DNA of 36,414 nucleotides, from NCBI GenBank assembly GCA_016927325.1, contig JAFGMY010000156.1, positions 1 to 36,414 on the forward strand. Reading direction: 5' to 3'. Origin of the DNA: Actinomycetota bacterium (lineage in GTDB: Bacteria; Actinomycetota; Geothermincolia; Fen-727; Anoxymicrobiaceae). The position numbers and the translations under genes were made by a program. The notes below the pieces were generated by a model that saw only the letters and a list, made by a program, of their open reading frames with translations, did not search any database and was not told where the DNA came from. Positions within the stretch are counted from its first letter, which is position 1; the number at the start of each line of letters is the position of its first letter. Shown here one piece after another: positions 19,249 through 26,505 of this stretch.

Positions 19249-21117
19249 TTAATATCCGGCGTGCTCAGCAATACCGAGTTTCTTCAAACGTTTCTGCGTA
19301 GGGATGCCCACTTCATTCCAGCCCCGGATCTTATAGTACTTCAATAGAAGCTTGGTGAGAGGGACGACATTGCCCGCCGACGGACCCTCCCTGAAAGGTT
19401 CCCCGATAAATCTGAGGGGAAGGGTATCGTCTTTGCTGGTGAAGCCTTCCCTGAGGTTGAAAAGCCTTTCCATGTTAAAAACCCTTTCACCCGCGAGGAG
19501 AAGAGTGTTACGGTTGAACCGCACACCGGTTACATATGAGAGCGCGCTGTAATACTCAGACATATTGACAAAACTATGAGACATGCGCGGAAAATTCGAG
19601 GAAAAGAAACCGATAATCCAGTGAGGTAGCCTGGTCGTGAAGCCGGGTACCGTTGAAACGCAGTAGCACGCACGGTGGCAGGCGACCAGGCAGTCAAGAG
19701 CGCCGAACATGTTCTGGGCGAATACCGTCGTCTCGGCTTTGCCGCCGGAGGAGGTGGGGTTAATCTCAACCGGCTTCCCCTGGGATTCCGGGGCCGCCAT
19801 CATCGAGCCGACATGGCTTCCGCCGTGCGGACAGGTGGCATAAGCGAGACCCTGTCCCCAGCCGCCCCTGGGATCATAACCGGACATCTCGAGCCCCTTG
19901 ACGGTCATTGCGTATTCGGAGTAACCGTACTTGGAGACGAGGCGCATCGCACCTTCCGACAACTCGGCTCCCGGGCCCCTGGCTTCAGCGATCAACGGTA
20001 GAAGAGGGCCGATGTCCTCACCCCGGCCGAACCTCAAGGGAAGTCCCATTTTTCCTCTTTCAGAGAGTTCTATCGCCGCGGCGATTGTTCCGCCCGTGCT
20101 GATGGGGTCCATGCCCAGCAGGTAACAAAGGTAATTATTGCGGATTATCGTGTCCAGGTCGTCAATCATCAAGTTGCTTCCGAGCATAACCAATGGCTGG
20201 TAACCGGGACCTTTTACCCTGAAAACGTCCTTATGTGTCGCAAGCTTCATCTCGGAGGTGCAGTTGACCGGACAACCGGGACAGTCGAAACCTTTTCTTC
20301 TGATCTGGGAACGGAGAGATTCGCCGGTAATTTTCAGGTAATGGTCGTATGTGCCGAAAGTAAAGTTCCGGGTGGGAAGGATGCCTTTCTCGTTGGACCG
20401 TGTCACGTTGCTCGCGGTACCGTATCTGGGGAAGCAGTCAGGGGTCTTCAACCGTTCTTTAATAGTCTCAACCGGCTGCTTCAGGCGGTCCGAATCGAAA
20501 ACCGTCGTCTTAAACGTCCCGCCGGCCCTGATCGCTTTCAGAAGTTTGGAACCCATTACAGCGCCCGTCCCACCCCTTTGAGCTGTGTGTTCTCCGGAAA
20601 CTATGGTAGCGAAACGGACCAGGTTTTCACCGGCGGGGCCGATACACAGCATACTGGCTTTGCTGCTCTCGAGGAGTTCCTGGGTCCTTGCCACATTGGC
20701 GCCCCAGATATTTTCCGCGTCTCTCAGCTTCCACTGTCCCTCTGTGATATCTAAAAGCACCGGCCGGGGGGATTTGCCCCTGAAAATCAATCCATCGTAA
20801 CCGCATGACTTCAGTTTTTCCGCGAAATCACCGGAAAGAGAGGAGCATACGATGGTACCTGTCAGTGGGGACCTGGTACAGATGCACAGGTTGTTGACCG
20901 CCGGGATCGACAGGCCGGTAAGCGGGCCGGTAAGCATGACCAGGGCGTTGTTGGGTTCCAGCGGGTCAACGTGCGGATCCAGACCGTTGAGGAGCAGCCA
21001 TGCTCCGATTCCCCTTCCGCCGACGAACTTCTCGTAAACTTCTTCGGGCACCGTGAACTCTTTGGCGCTTCCGTCGTTTAAATTAAAGTTTAAGAGTTTT
21101 CCGGCGTAGCCGTTCAC
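19249..21117 (-). CDS. Aldehyde:ferredoxin oxidoreductase (AOR) family tungsto/molybdo-pterin enzyme
   Basis: 622 aa, normal length. The N-terminal domain has FVGGRGIGAWLL, TGPLTG and RGGTGAVMGSKLLKAI, which bind the bis-pterin cofactor in this family. The [4Fe-4S] ligands are C279, C282 and C286 (CX2CX3C), with C480 (DCLVAC) as the fourth. Classical AORs oxidise aldehydes to acids and reduce ferredoxin. Two family motifs are altered: the usual GPEYE reads GPGYQ (303-307), and the usual CDRLGLD reads CYLLGMD (331-337), losing an Asp. I recall that the first holds a substrate-site Glu and the second a pterin-binding Asp. ISTGGTIA and AYATCPHGGSH are kept. Start GTG (21115-21117) has AGAGGA upstream. 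No cofactor or tungstate-transport genes are nearby. The substrate is unknown. Confidence 0.88.
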   Translation of the reverse strand: MNGYAGKLLNFNLNDGSAKEFTVPEEVYEKFVGGRGIGAWLLLNGLDPHVDPLEPNNALVMLTGPLTGLSIPAVNNLCICTRSPLTGTIVCSSLSGDFAEKLKSCGYDGLIFRGKSPRPVLLDITEGQWKLRDAENIWGANVARTQELLESSKASMLCIGPAGENLVRFATIVSGEHTAQRGGTGAVMGSKLLKAIRAGGTFKTTVFDSDRLKQPVETIKERLKTPDCFPRYGTASNVTRSNEKGILPTRNFTFGTYDHYLKITGESLRSQIRRKGFDCPGCPVNCTSEMKLATHKDVFRVKGPGYQPLVMLGSNLMIDDLDTIIRNNYLCYLLGMDPISTGGTIAAAIELSERGKMGLPLRFGRGEDIGPLLPLIAEARGPGAELSEGAMRLVSKYGYSEYAMTVKGLEMSGYDPRGGWGQGLAYATCPHGGSHVGSMMAAPESQGKPVEINPTSSGGKAETTVFAQNMFGALDCLVACHRACYCVSTVPGFTTRLPHWIIGFFSSNFPRMSHSFVNMSEYYSALSYVTGVRFNRNTLLLAGERVFNMERLFNLREGFTSKDDTLPLRFIGEPFREGPSAGNVVPLTKLLLKYYKIRGWNEVGIPTQKRLKKLGIAEHAGY

Positions 21118-21226
21118 ACTGATCCTCTTGCAGAAAATAATATAAATTACGCAAAATTCATATTTACTTCGACAAGAAGGCGGACATTACCTGTCGGCCG
21201 GGGTACCTTCATCCGGTTCCGGCCGT

Positions 21227-21232
21227 TATAAT
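21227..21232 (+). promoter_or_regulatory. Consensus -10 box (TATAAT) upstream of the lipoprotein gene
   Basis: A perfect TATAAT lies 70 bp before the lipoprotein start in the gap divergent from the AOR gene. No good -35 sits at 16-18 bp. The flanking 21130-21170 stretch is AT-rich and probably holds the AOR promoter, which I could not resolve. Confidence 0.35.
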
Positions 21233-21302
21233 ATTCTGAAAGTCGTTGGAATCTGATCCAGTATGGTAACTGTCCTTCTGTTAACTCAGCGAGGTGAAGC
21301 TG

Positions 21303-22109
21303 TTGAAGAAACTGATTGTGCCCTTGATAATGCTGTTGCTGACAGCCGGTGTTTTTCTTTCGGGATGCGGCAAGAGCGCCGAAGACATTGTAAAAGAAGC
21401 AATTCGGGCTTCAAAGGAACAGAAAAGCGCGAGCTTTCAAATGGAGCAGAATATCCAGCTTCCCCGCGCCCCGATAACGGACGGCCGTCTTGGGACCCAG
21501 GAGTTCATTCAGAACTCGGAAGGTGATGTCGATCTTCGAACCGGCGACGCGCTTGTCATGACCGAACTTGCCCCTGGTGTTCCGGTCTCGATGCTGCAGA
21601 TAGGCGATAAGCAGTATTGGGAACTGGCCGGCAACTGGTATGAGGTTCCGCAGGCCCAGCAGATACAGTCGTCGATAACCGAAACCCTGTCGATTTCCCA
21701 GTATTTGCAGTACTTCAAGGAAATGAAAAAGCTTGGAGATGTGAACATCGACGGTGAAGACTGTTACCATGTCCGTGGATGGCCTGATATGGCGGAGATG
21801 ATAAAGCTTCCCGGTGTGACCGACTTACTGAAAGACCCTCAGGGGGAGCAGATAAGAACGGTGGATGAAATCGAGGAAATGAAGTTCATTTGTGACTTCT
21901 ATATCATGAAAAGCAACTATTATGTCAAACAGTTCAACGGTCAGATAGAGTACAGGGCCGGCGAGGATTTCATCAAGCACGGTTACGCGGAGGCGGGTGA
22001 CGTGATAAAAGCGGATTCTTCAATCATGTTTTCTAATTTCGACAAGAACCTGAACCTCAAGGCGCCTGAAAACGCGCAGCCGCTGCCGGTGCAGCAGCCC
22101 GCCCAATAG
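21303..22109 (+). CDS. Secreted lipoprotein, possible LolA/LppX-like fold
   Basis: 268 aa. The start is TTG 21303, six bases after GAGGTG; a GTG at 21294 lies inside that Shine-Dalgarno. Lipoprotein signal: basic KK, hydrophobic core LIVPLIMLLLTAGVF, lipobox LSGC with Cys22. The mature part opens with a helix (AEDIVKEAIRASKEQKSASF), then alternating strands with QIGDKQYWELAGNWYEV and INIDGEDCYHV-like segments. A helix followed by repeated strands and 'tested quantity' motifs resembles the DUF6612/LppX-LprG/LolA-like lipoproteins that hold lipids. This is a fold-level guess. The C-terminus is Pro/Gln-rich (PLPVQQPAQ). It is a single-gene unit with a terminator downstream. Confidence 0.8.
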   Translation: MKKLIVPLIMLLLTAGVFLSGCGKSAEDIVKEAIRASKEQKSASFQMEQNIQLPRAPITDGRLGTQEFIQNSEGDVDLRTGDALVMTELAPGVPVSMLQIGDKQYWELAGNWYEVPQAQQIQSSITETLSISQYLQYFKEMKKLGDVNIDGEDCYHVRGWPDMAEMIKLPGVTDLLKDPQGEQIRTVDEIEEMKFICDFYIMKSNYYVKQFNGQIEYRAGEDFIKHGYAEAGDVIKADSSIMFSNFDKNLNLKAPENAQPLPVQQPAQ

Positions 22110-22128
22110 ATAATCTCCAGGTGTACCG

Positions 22129-22162
22129 GGTCTTGTGTTTTGAGAAAAGAAAACAAAAGACC
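22129..22162 (+). repeat. 13-bp inverted repeat after the lipoprotein gene
   Basis: GGTCTTGTGTTTT (22129-22141) and AAAACAAAAGACC (22150-22162) pair at 12 of 13 positions around the loop GAGAAAAG. It lies 20 bp after the lipoprotein stop. No T-tract follows directly; a second hairpin with a T-tract comes 24 bp later, so it may stabilise the mRNA 3' end or assist termination. Confidence 0.6.
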
Positions 22163-22185
22163 TGAATATGTGTTTAACTTAATTT

Positions 22186-22224
22186 AAAGCCCTTCATGGT
22201 CACCGGGAGGGCTTTTCTATTTTA
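22186..22224 (+). terminator. Rho-independent terminator of the lipoprotein gene
   Basis: AAAGCCCT (22186-22193) pairs with AGGGCTTTT (22208-22216) around a 14-nt loop, followed by a T-rich run (ctattttattttta). Stem, A-tract and T-tract are all in the plus-strand orientation. Confidence 0.8.
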
Positions 22225-22230
22225 TTTTTA

Positions 22231-22409
22231 AGTTGATATTTCAGGTAACCGTGGGCAGGAATGATTCCCGGTTCAAGTCAAAATAGTTCCGGAATGCGGT
22301 TTGACCGAGTTCATGGCAAGAAACCGAATTTCGGGTTACCCGTCAACCTTGCTGGCCTGGTTATTGTAGAATATCGAAAGCGAAATACTGATTTGTGAGA
22401 GGAATTGAA
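22231..22409 (+). other. Leader/promoter region of the CPBP-like gene
   Basis: The non-coding stretch from 22110 to 22409 is 300 bp; the first part holds the two hairpins. The rest contains small inverted repeats (AACCGAA/TTCGGGTT near 22322-22338, CGGGttaCCCG near 22332-22342). It also has TAGAAT at 22367-22372 with only a poor -35, a weak promoter candidate. No small open frame with a ribosome site was found. Confidence 0.35.
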
Positions 22410-23450
22410 TTGGCGAAAAGTAAAAAAAAGAAAAAACCGGCTGGAGCCAAGAAGCCGGCATACGCAAAAGGCAAACCGCCGGGGCAGAAGTCAAAAAGTA
22501 CGGCGGCGAAGAGTTCCGGCTCCACAGGCGGCGGATCAAAGGGCGGTTCCAAGAAGAGCGGTGCCGCGGAAGAAAGGCCGCAACAGTGGAACATTATCAG
22601 GCAGGGTAGCCCGGAGATGAAAGCATTCCTGTTCCTGCTGATTTTAGTGGCCGCAGTTTCCTTTCTTCAGTATCCGTACATTCAGGAGCAGTGGCAGGAA
22701 ACCTATAAAGTTGATAAGAAAGATTATCCGCAGAAACTCAAGGAATTTGAGAAGAAGTATCCGACTGAAAAAGAACAGAAGGAAAACGATAAGGAAAAAC
22801 CGGTTGAGCCTATAAAGCCGACATTTCAGATATTCATTTTAAATATCGGGCTGACGAGCATTTTGATGATGGCGATGGTTATCTTCCTGGGCATAAACGT
22901 TCAGAGGAGAACCGATTTGAAGACACCATTAATTGACGACGCTATTGAAGGTAAGTTTGAAGCTTCAAAGTTGGGGGACCTGGCTGTAAGTTCAGCCATA
23001 TGGAGTGTTGTAGCTCTTGTGCCGCTTACCGCGGGGCTTCTGGTTACGAAGCTGGCAGGCGTCCCCGATGAAGCCGCGCTGGTTACTATTCCCTTCTGGA
23101 AGCAGTGTCTTAACCATATCTACGTCGCTATGAACCTGCAGCTGATGCTGGTGTTTTTGCTTGTATCATCGCTGGTGTGGCTCTTTTCGAAATACCGCAG
23201 TAAGCTTAAGCTCGAGCCTCATTGGGCGGCTATCGCAACCGCCACGCTAATATCGTTGCTGTATGCGACCATGATAAGTATCGTCCCCGGGGAAAAGATC
23301 ATATTCCCGGTAATTACGGGTGTCGCCGTCTCGGTTTCACTGGTTGGAATATTAGGCTATCTTTACTGGAAAAAGGGCCTTGAGTACTCATTGCTGGCGG
23401 GGATAATAAGTTTCGGAGTTACACCGCTTCTGGCTTCTGTTATCATCTGA
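22410..23450 (+). CDS. Polytopic membrane protein, probable catalytically dead CPBP-family homologue with basic N-terminal tail
   Basis: 346 aa. Start TTG 22410 has GAGAGGA six bases upstream; a GTG at 22395 lies before that site. Residues 1-57 are a Lys/Gly/Ser/Ala low-complexity basic tail (MAKSKKKKKPAGAKK...). About seven TM helices follow (71-90, 139-161, 189-211, 234-259, 272-292, 296-319, 325-345), with a Lys/Glu-rich loop at 98-136. FLGINVQRRTDLKTPLIDD, NLQLMLVFLLVSSLVWLFSK and YLYWKKGLEYSLLAG match, from memory, conserved segments of CPBP (CAAX/bacteriocin-processing) intramembrane proteases. The catalytic EExxxR would fall at L243-Q244...V248, FxxxH at Y285...I289, and the last His at G331, so all are lost. 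Function unknown. It lies 27 bp before glyQ and may share its transcript. Confidence 0.75.
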   Translation: MAKSKKKKKPAGAKKPAYAKGKPPGQKSKSTAAKSSGSTGGGSKGGSKKSGAAEERPQQWNIIRQGSPEMKAFLFLLILVAAVSFLQYPYIQEQWQETYKVDKKDYPQKLKEFEKKYPTEKEQKENDKEKPVEPIKPTFQIFILNIGLTSILMMAMVIFLGINVQRRTDLKTPLIDDAIEGKFEASKLGDLAVSSAIWSVVALVPLTAGLLVTKLAGVPDEAALVTIPFWKQCLNHIYVAMNLQLMLVFLLVSSLVWLFSKYRSKLKLEPHWAAIATATLISLLYATMISIVPGEKIIFPVITGVAVSVSLVGILGYLYWKKGLEYSLLAGIISFGVTPLLASVII

Positions 23451-23477
23451 TTTTCGAGAAACGGGGTCTTTGTTGTT

Positions 23478-24374
23478 ATGAGCCTTACATTGCAGAAGAT
23501 AATACTGACACTCGAGCGTTACTGGTCGGACAACGGTTACGTTCTGGTGCAGCCATATGATATGGAGGTCGGGGCGGGGACTTTCCATCCCGCCACCCTG
23601 CTGCGCTGCCTGGGGCCGGAGCCCTGGAGAGCCGCCTACGTGCAGCCTTCGAGGAGGCCGACCGACGGAAGGTATGGCGACAACCCGAACCGTGTGGGAA
23701 GACATTTTCAGTTCCAGGTAATCGCCAAGCCTTCACCGGAAAACATTATCGACCTGTATCTCGAAAGCCTTTACGCGCTGGGTATTAACGCAAGCGAACA
23801 TGACATCCGTTTCGTTGAAGACGACTGGGAGTCGCCTACCCTGGGCGCATGGGGTCTGGGCTGGGAGGTCTGGCTGGACGGAATGGAGATCACACAGTTT
23901 ACGTATTTCCAGCAGGTGGGAGGATTTGACTGCAGGCCGGTGTCCGCCGAGATAACCTACGGGCTTGAAAGAATCGCGATGTACGTTCAGAACGTGGACA
24001 GCATGTTTAACGTAATGTGGAACGAAGAGGTTTCGTACGGTGAGTTGTATCACAGGGCCGAGGTCGAGATGTCGACGTATGCTTTCGAGAAGGCCGAGCC
24101 ATCAGCACTTTACCGGATGTTCTCCGACTTCGAGGCTGAATCAAAGCGTTTGTCGGAAGAGGGACTCGTCTTTCCGGCATATGAGGACTGCCTCAAGTGT
24201 TCCCATATATTCAACCTGCTCGACGCGCGCGGCGCGATAAGCGTAACCGAGCGGACCTCGTTTATAGCAAGGGTAAGAGCGCTGGCCAGACGATGCGCCG
24301 GAAACTACCTGAAGTGGCGGGAAGACATAGGCCATCCTCTTATGGAATCCTGGAAAGAAAGTCGAAAGGCATAG
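23478..24374 (+). CDS. glyQ: Glycyl-tRNA synthetase alpha subunit
   Basis: Catalytic subunit of the heterotetrameric (alpha2-beta2) GlyRS. 298 aa, usual length. Characteristic sequences: [73 protein letters not shown] and [13 protein letters not shown]. The ATG at 23478 lacks a clear Shine-Dalgarno. glyS begins one base after the stop codon. Most cultured Actinobacteria have the unrelated single-chain GlyRS, so the two-gene form is a useful lineage marker. Confidence 0.98.
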   Translation: MSLTLQKIILTLERYWSDNGYVLVQPYDMEVGAGTFHPATLLRCLGPEPWRAAYVQPSRRPTDGRYGDNPNRVGRHFQFQVIAKPSPENIIDLYLESLYALGINASEHDIRFVEDDWESPTLGAWGLGWEVWLDGMEITQFTYFQQVGGFDCRPVSAEITYGLERIAMYVQNVDSMFNVMWNEEVSYGELYHRAEVEMSTYAFEKAEPSALYRMFSDFEAESKRLSEEGLVFPAYEDCLKCSHIFNLLDARGAISVTERTSFIARVRALARRCAGNYLKWREDIGHPLMESWKESRKA

Positions 24375-26453
24375 ATGGAGATATTACTGGAAATCGGAAC
24401 GGAAGAACTGCCGGCGTCCGCGGTTTACAGCGCAATGGGGCAAATAAGCAAGTTAATTCCTGAGATTCTCGCATCCGCAGGACTGGGAGAGTGCGGTTTG
24501 AGCGTCTATGGTACCCCAAGACGCCTGGCCGCGGTTATTACCGGTATTGCCGGGCAAACCGAGGCCAGAGTGATAAGAAAAAAAGGCCCCCCTCTTTCAG
24601 TTGCGAAGGACGGCGGAGGCGCCTGGACAAAAGCTGCTGCGGGGTTCGCGAAATCCCAGGGCGTTGAGGCGGATGAACTGGTTGTGGAAGACATGCCCGG
24701 AGGGAGTTATGTGTTCGCGGTGACACACGAAAAGGGCCAGGCGGCCGACGATATGGTCCCCGGACTCATGAAAGAGATTGTGGAGTCGCTCAAGTTCAAG
24801 AAATCCATGCGATGGGGAGACGGAGAGGAAAGGTTCAGCAGGCCGGTAAGATGGATCCTCGCGATAGACCAGGACGGGAACGTTCTGCCCTTCAAATTCG
24901 GTGATCTCTCTTCGTCAAATAAGAGCTACGGACACAGGTATCTCTCTCAAGGTCTGATAGAAATTACAGACCCTGCTTCATACATCGAAACAATGAAGCG
25001 GAACTTCGTGATTGTCGACCCGCGGGAAAGGAAATCCGTAATAGTCGAGTCCGGTGAGAGGGCATGCCGCGAACTGGATTTCGTCGCTGACTTCGATGAT
25101 GACGTCCTGTATGAAGTTGTCCAACTCGTGGAGTGGCCGGGCGTAATCATGGGCCGGTTCAGCGAAGGGTACCTGAGGGTTCCGAGGGAAGTGCTGGTGC
25201 ATTCCATGGAAGAGCACCAGAGGTATTTCCCCGTCGTCAAAAAGAACGGCGACATCGCGAACAGGTTCATCGCCGTTCATAACGGCGACAGCGAACATGA
25301 AGAAATCATACGAAACGGAAACGAGCGGGTTCTCGCGGCGCGGCTCGCTGACGCGGAGTTTTTCTTTGACGAGGACCTGAAGACCAGGCTGGCTGACAGG
25401 ACGGACGACCTGAAGCAGGTGGTTTACAAGTCTGAACTCGGCAGCATGTATGAAAAATCACTCAGGCTTTCGATGATAGCGGGAGCGATCGGTGAGAAGC
25501 TGAAGCTGGATTCCCTCGCGGTGGATACCGCGAAAAGAGCGGCGGTTCTCGCCAAATGCGATCTTGTTACTCACATGGTCAACGAGTTTCCCGGGCTCCA
25601 GGGGAAAGTAGGAGAGATCTACGCGGGGATGACCGGGGAAGACGAAGGTGTGGCGGCGGCGATCGGAGAGCAGTATGCTCCGAAGAGCACTGGAGACAAG
25701 CTTCCTGAATCGATCCCGGGCGCGGTACTTTCAATAGGTGAAAGAATAGACAACCTCGTGTCGTCGTTCGGGCTGGGACATGTGCCTTCCGGTTCGGAGG
25801 ACCCTTACGGGCTTCGGAGGCAGGCGGCGGGCATGATCATGATAATGCTCGACAAAGAGTTTTCTCTATCAGTGATAGATATTGTCAGGGATGCGGCGGG
25901 TTTTATCGAAGAGGAGGACCATGGATTTGAGTGGAACGATCGGGCGGAGGAAGCGTTTCGCGAATTTCTGATATCCCGGGAGAAGAGTTATTACTACGAA
26001 AAAGATTACAGGTATGACCTGGTTGACGCGGCGATCGAGCTTGAATGGGATAGACCGCTGGAAGGGGCGAAGCTGCTTGAAGCGATGGTCGAGGCAAGAG
26101 AAAGTGGCCTGCTTTCAAGACTCTATACGGGGTTTGAGCGTTGTCATAACCTTTCACGCGGGCATGAAGCCGGTAAACCGGTGGTTGAGCTCGCGGTCGA
26201 GGATATAGAAAAAGAGCTGCTTGAGCTGATAGATGCCGTGGGACAGAAGATCGACGGCTTTCTTTCAGGAAGAGAGTATATGGCGGCGCTTCTGGCTCTC
26301 GAACCGGTAAGCGAGGCTGTCGACAGGCTTTTTGATGAGGTACTTATAATGGATGAGGATCCCGGCATCAGGGCCAACAGGCTGTCCATGCTCGCGAATA
26401 TAAGTGTTTTATATGGAAAGATTGCGGAGTTCTCAAAATTAAAATGGGATTAA
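24375..26453 (+). CDS. glyS: Glycyl-tRNA synthetase beta subunit
   Basis: Binds and positions tRNA-Gly for the alpha subunit. 692 aa. It opens with MEILLEIGTEELPASAV, the family N-terminus, followed by YGTPRRLAAVITG, RKKGPP, MRWGDGEERFSRPVRWI, GHRYLSQG and LVEWPGVIMG. The middle has an HD-like region (KCDLVTHMVNEFPGLQGKVG), then DPYGLRRQAAGMI and a C-terminal DALR-type anticodon-binding domain. It abuts glyQ directly (TAG then ATG), so the two are translationally coupled. Confidence 0.98.
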   Translation: MEILLEIGTEELPASAVYSAMGQISKLIPEILASAGLGECGLSVYGTPRRLAAVITGIAGQTEARVIRKKGPPLSVAKDGGGAWTKAAAGFAKSQGVEADELVVEDMPGGSYVFAVTHEKGQAADDMVPGLMKEIVESLKFKKSMRWGDGEERFSRPVRWILAIDQDGNVLPFKFGDLSSSNKSYGHRYLSQGLIEITDPASYIETMKRNFVIVDPRERKSVIVESGERACRELDFVADFDDDVLYEVVQLVEWPGVIMGRFSEGYLRVPREVLVHSMEEHQRYFPVVKKNGDIANRFIAVHNGDSEHEEIIRNGNERVLAARLADAEFFFDEDLKTRLADRTDDLKQVVYKSELGSMYEKSLRLSMIAGAIGEKLKLDSLAVDTAKRAAVLAKCDLVTHMVNEFPGLQGKVGEIYAGMTGEDEGVAAAIGEQYAPKSTGDKLPESIPGAVLSIGERIDNLVSSFGLGHVPSGSEDPYGLRRQAAGMIMIMLDKEFSLSVIDIVRDAAGFIEEEDHGFEWNDRAEEAFREFLISREKSYYYEKDYRYDLVDAAIELEWDRPLEGAKLLEAMVEARESGLLSRLYTGFERCHNLSRGHEAGKPVVELAVEDIEKELLELIDAVGQKIDGFLSGREYMAALLALEPVSEAVDRLFDEVLIMDEDPGIRANRLSMLANISVLYGKIAEFSKLKWD

Positions 26454-26505
26454 AAGCTTCGCTTATTCAAGGAAAGAACGGCAGTCAATAGAAGGAGGAA
26501 CCGCA

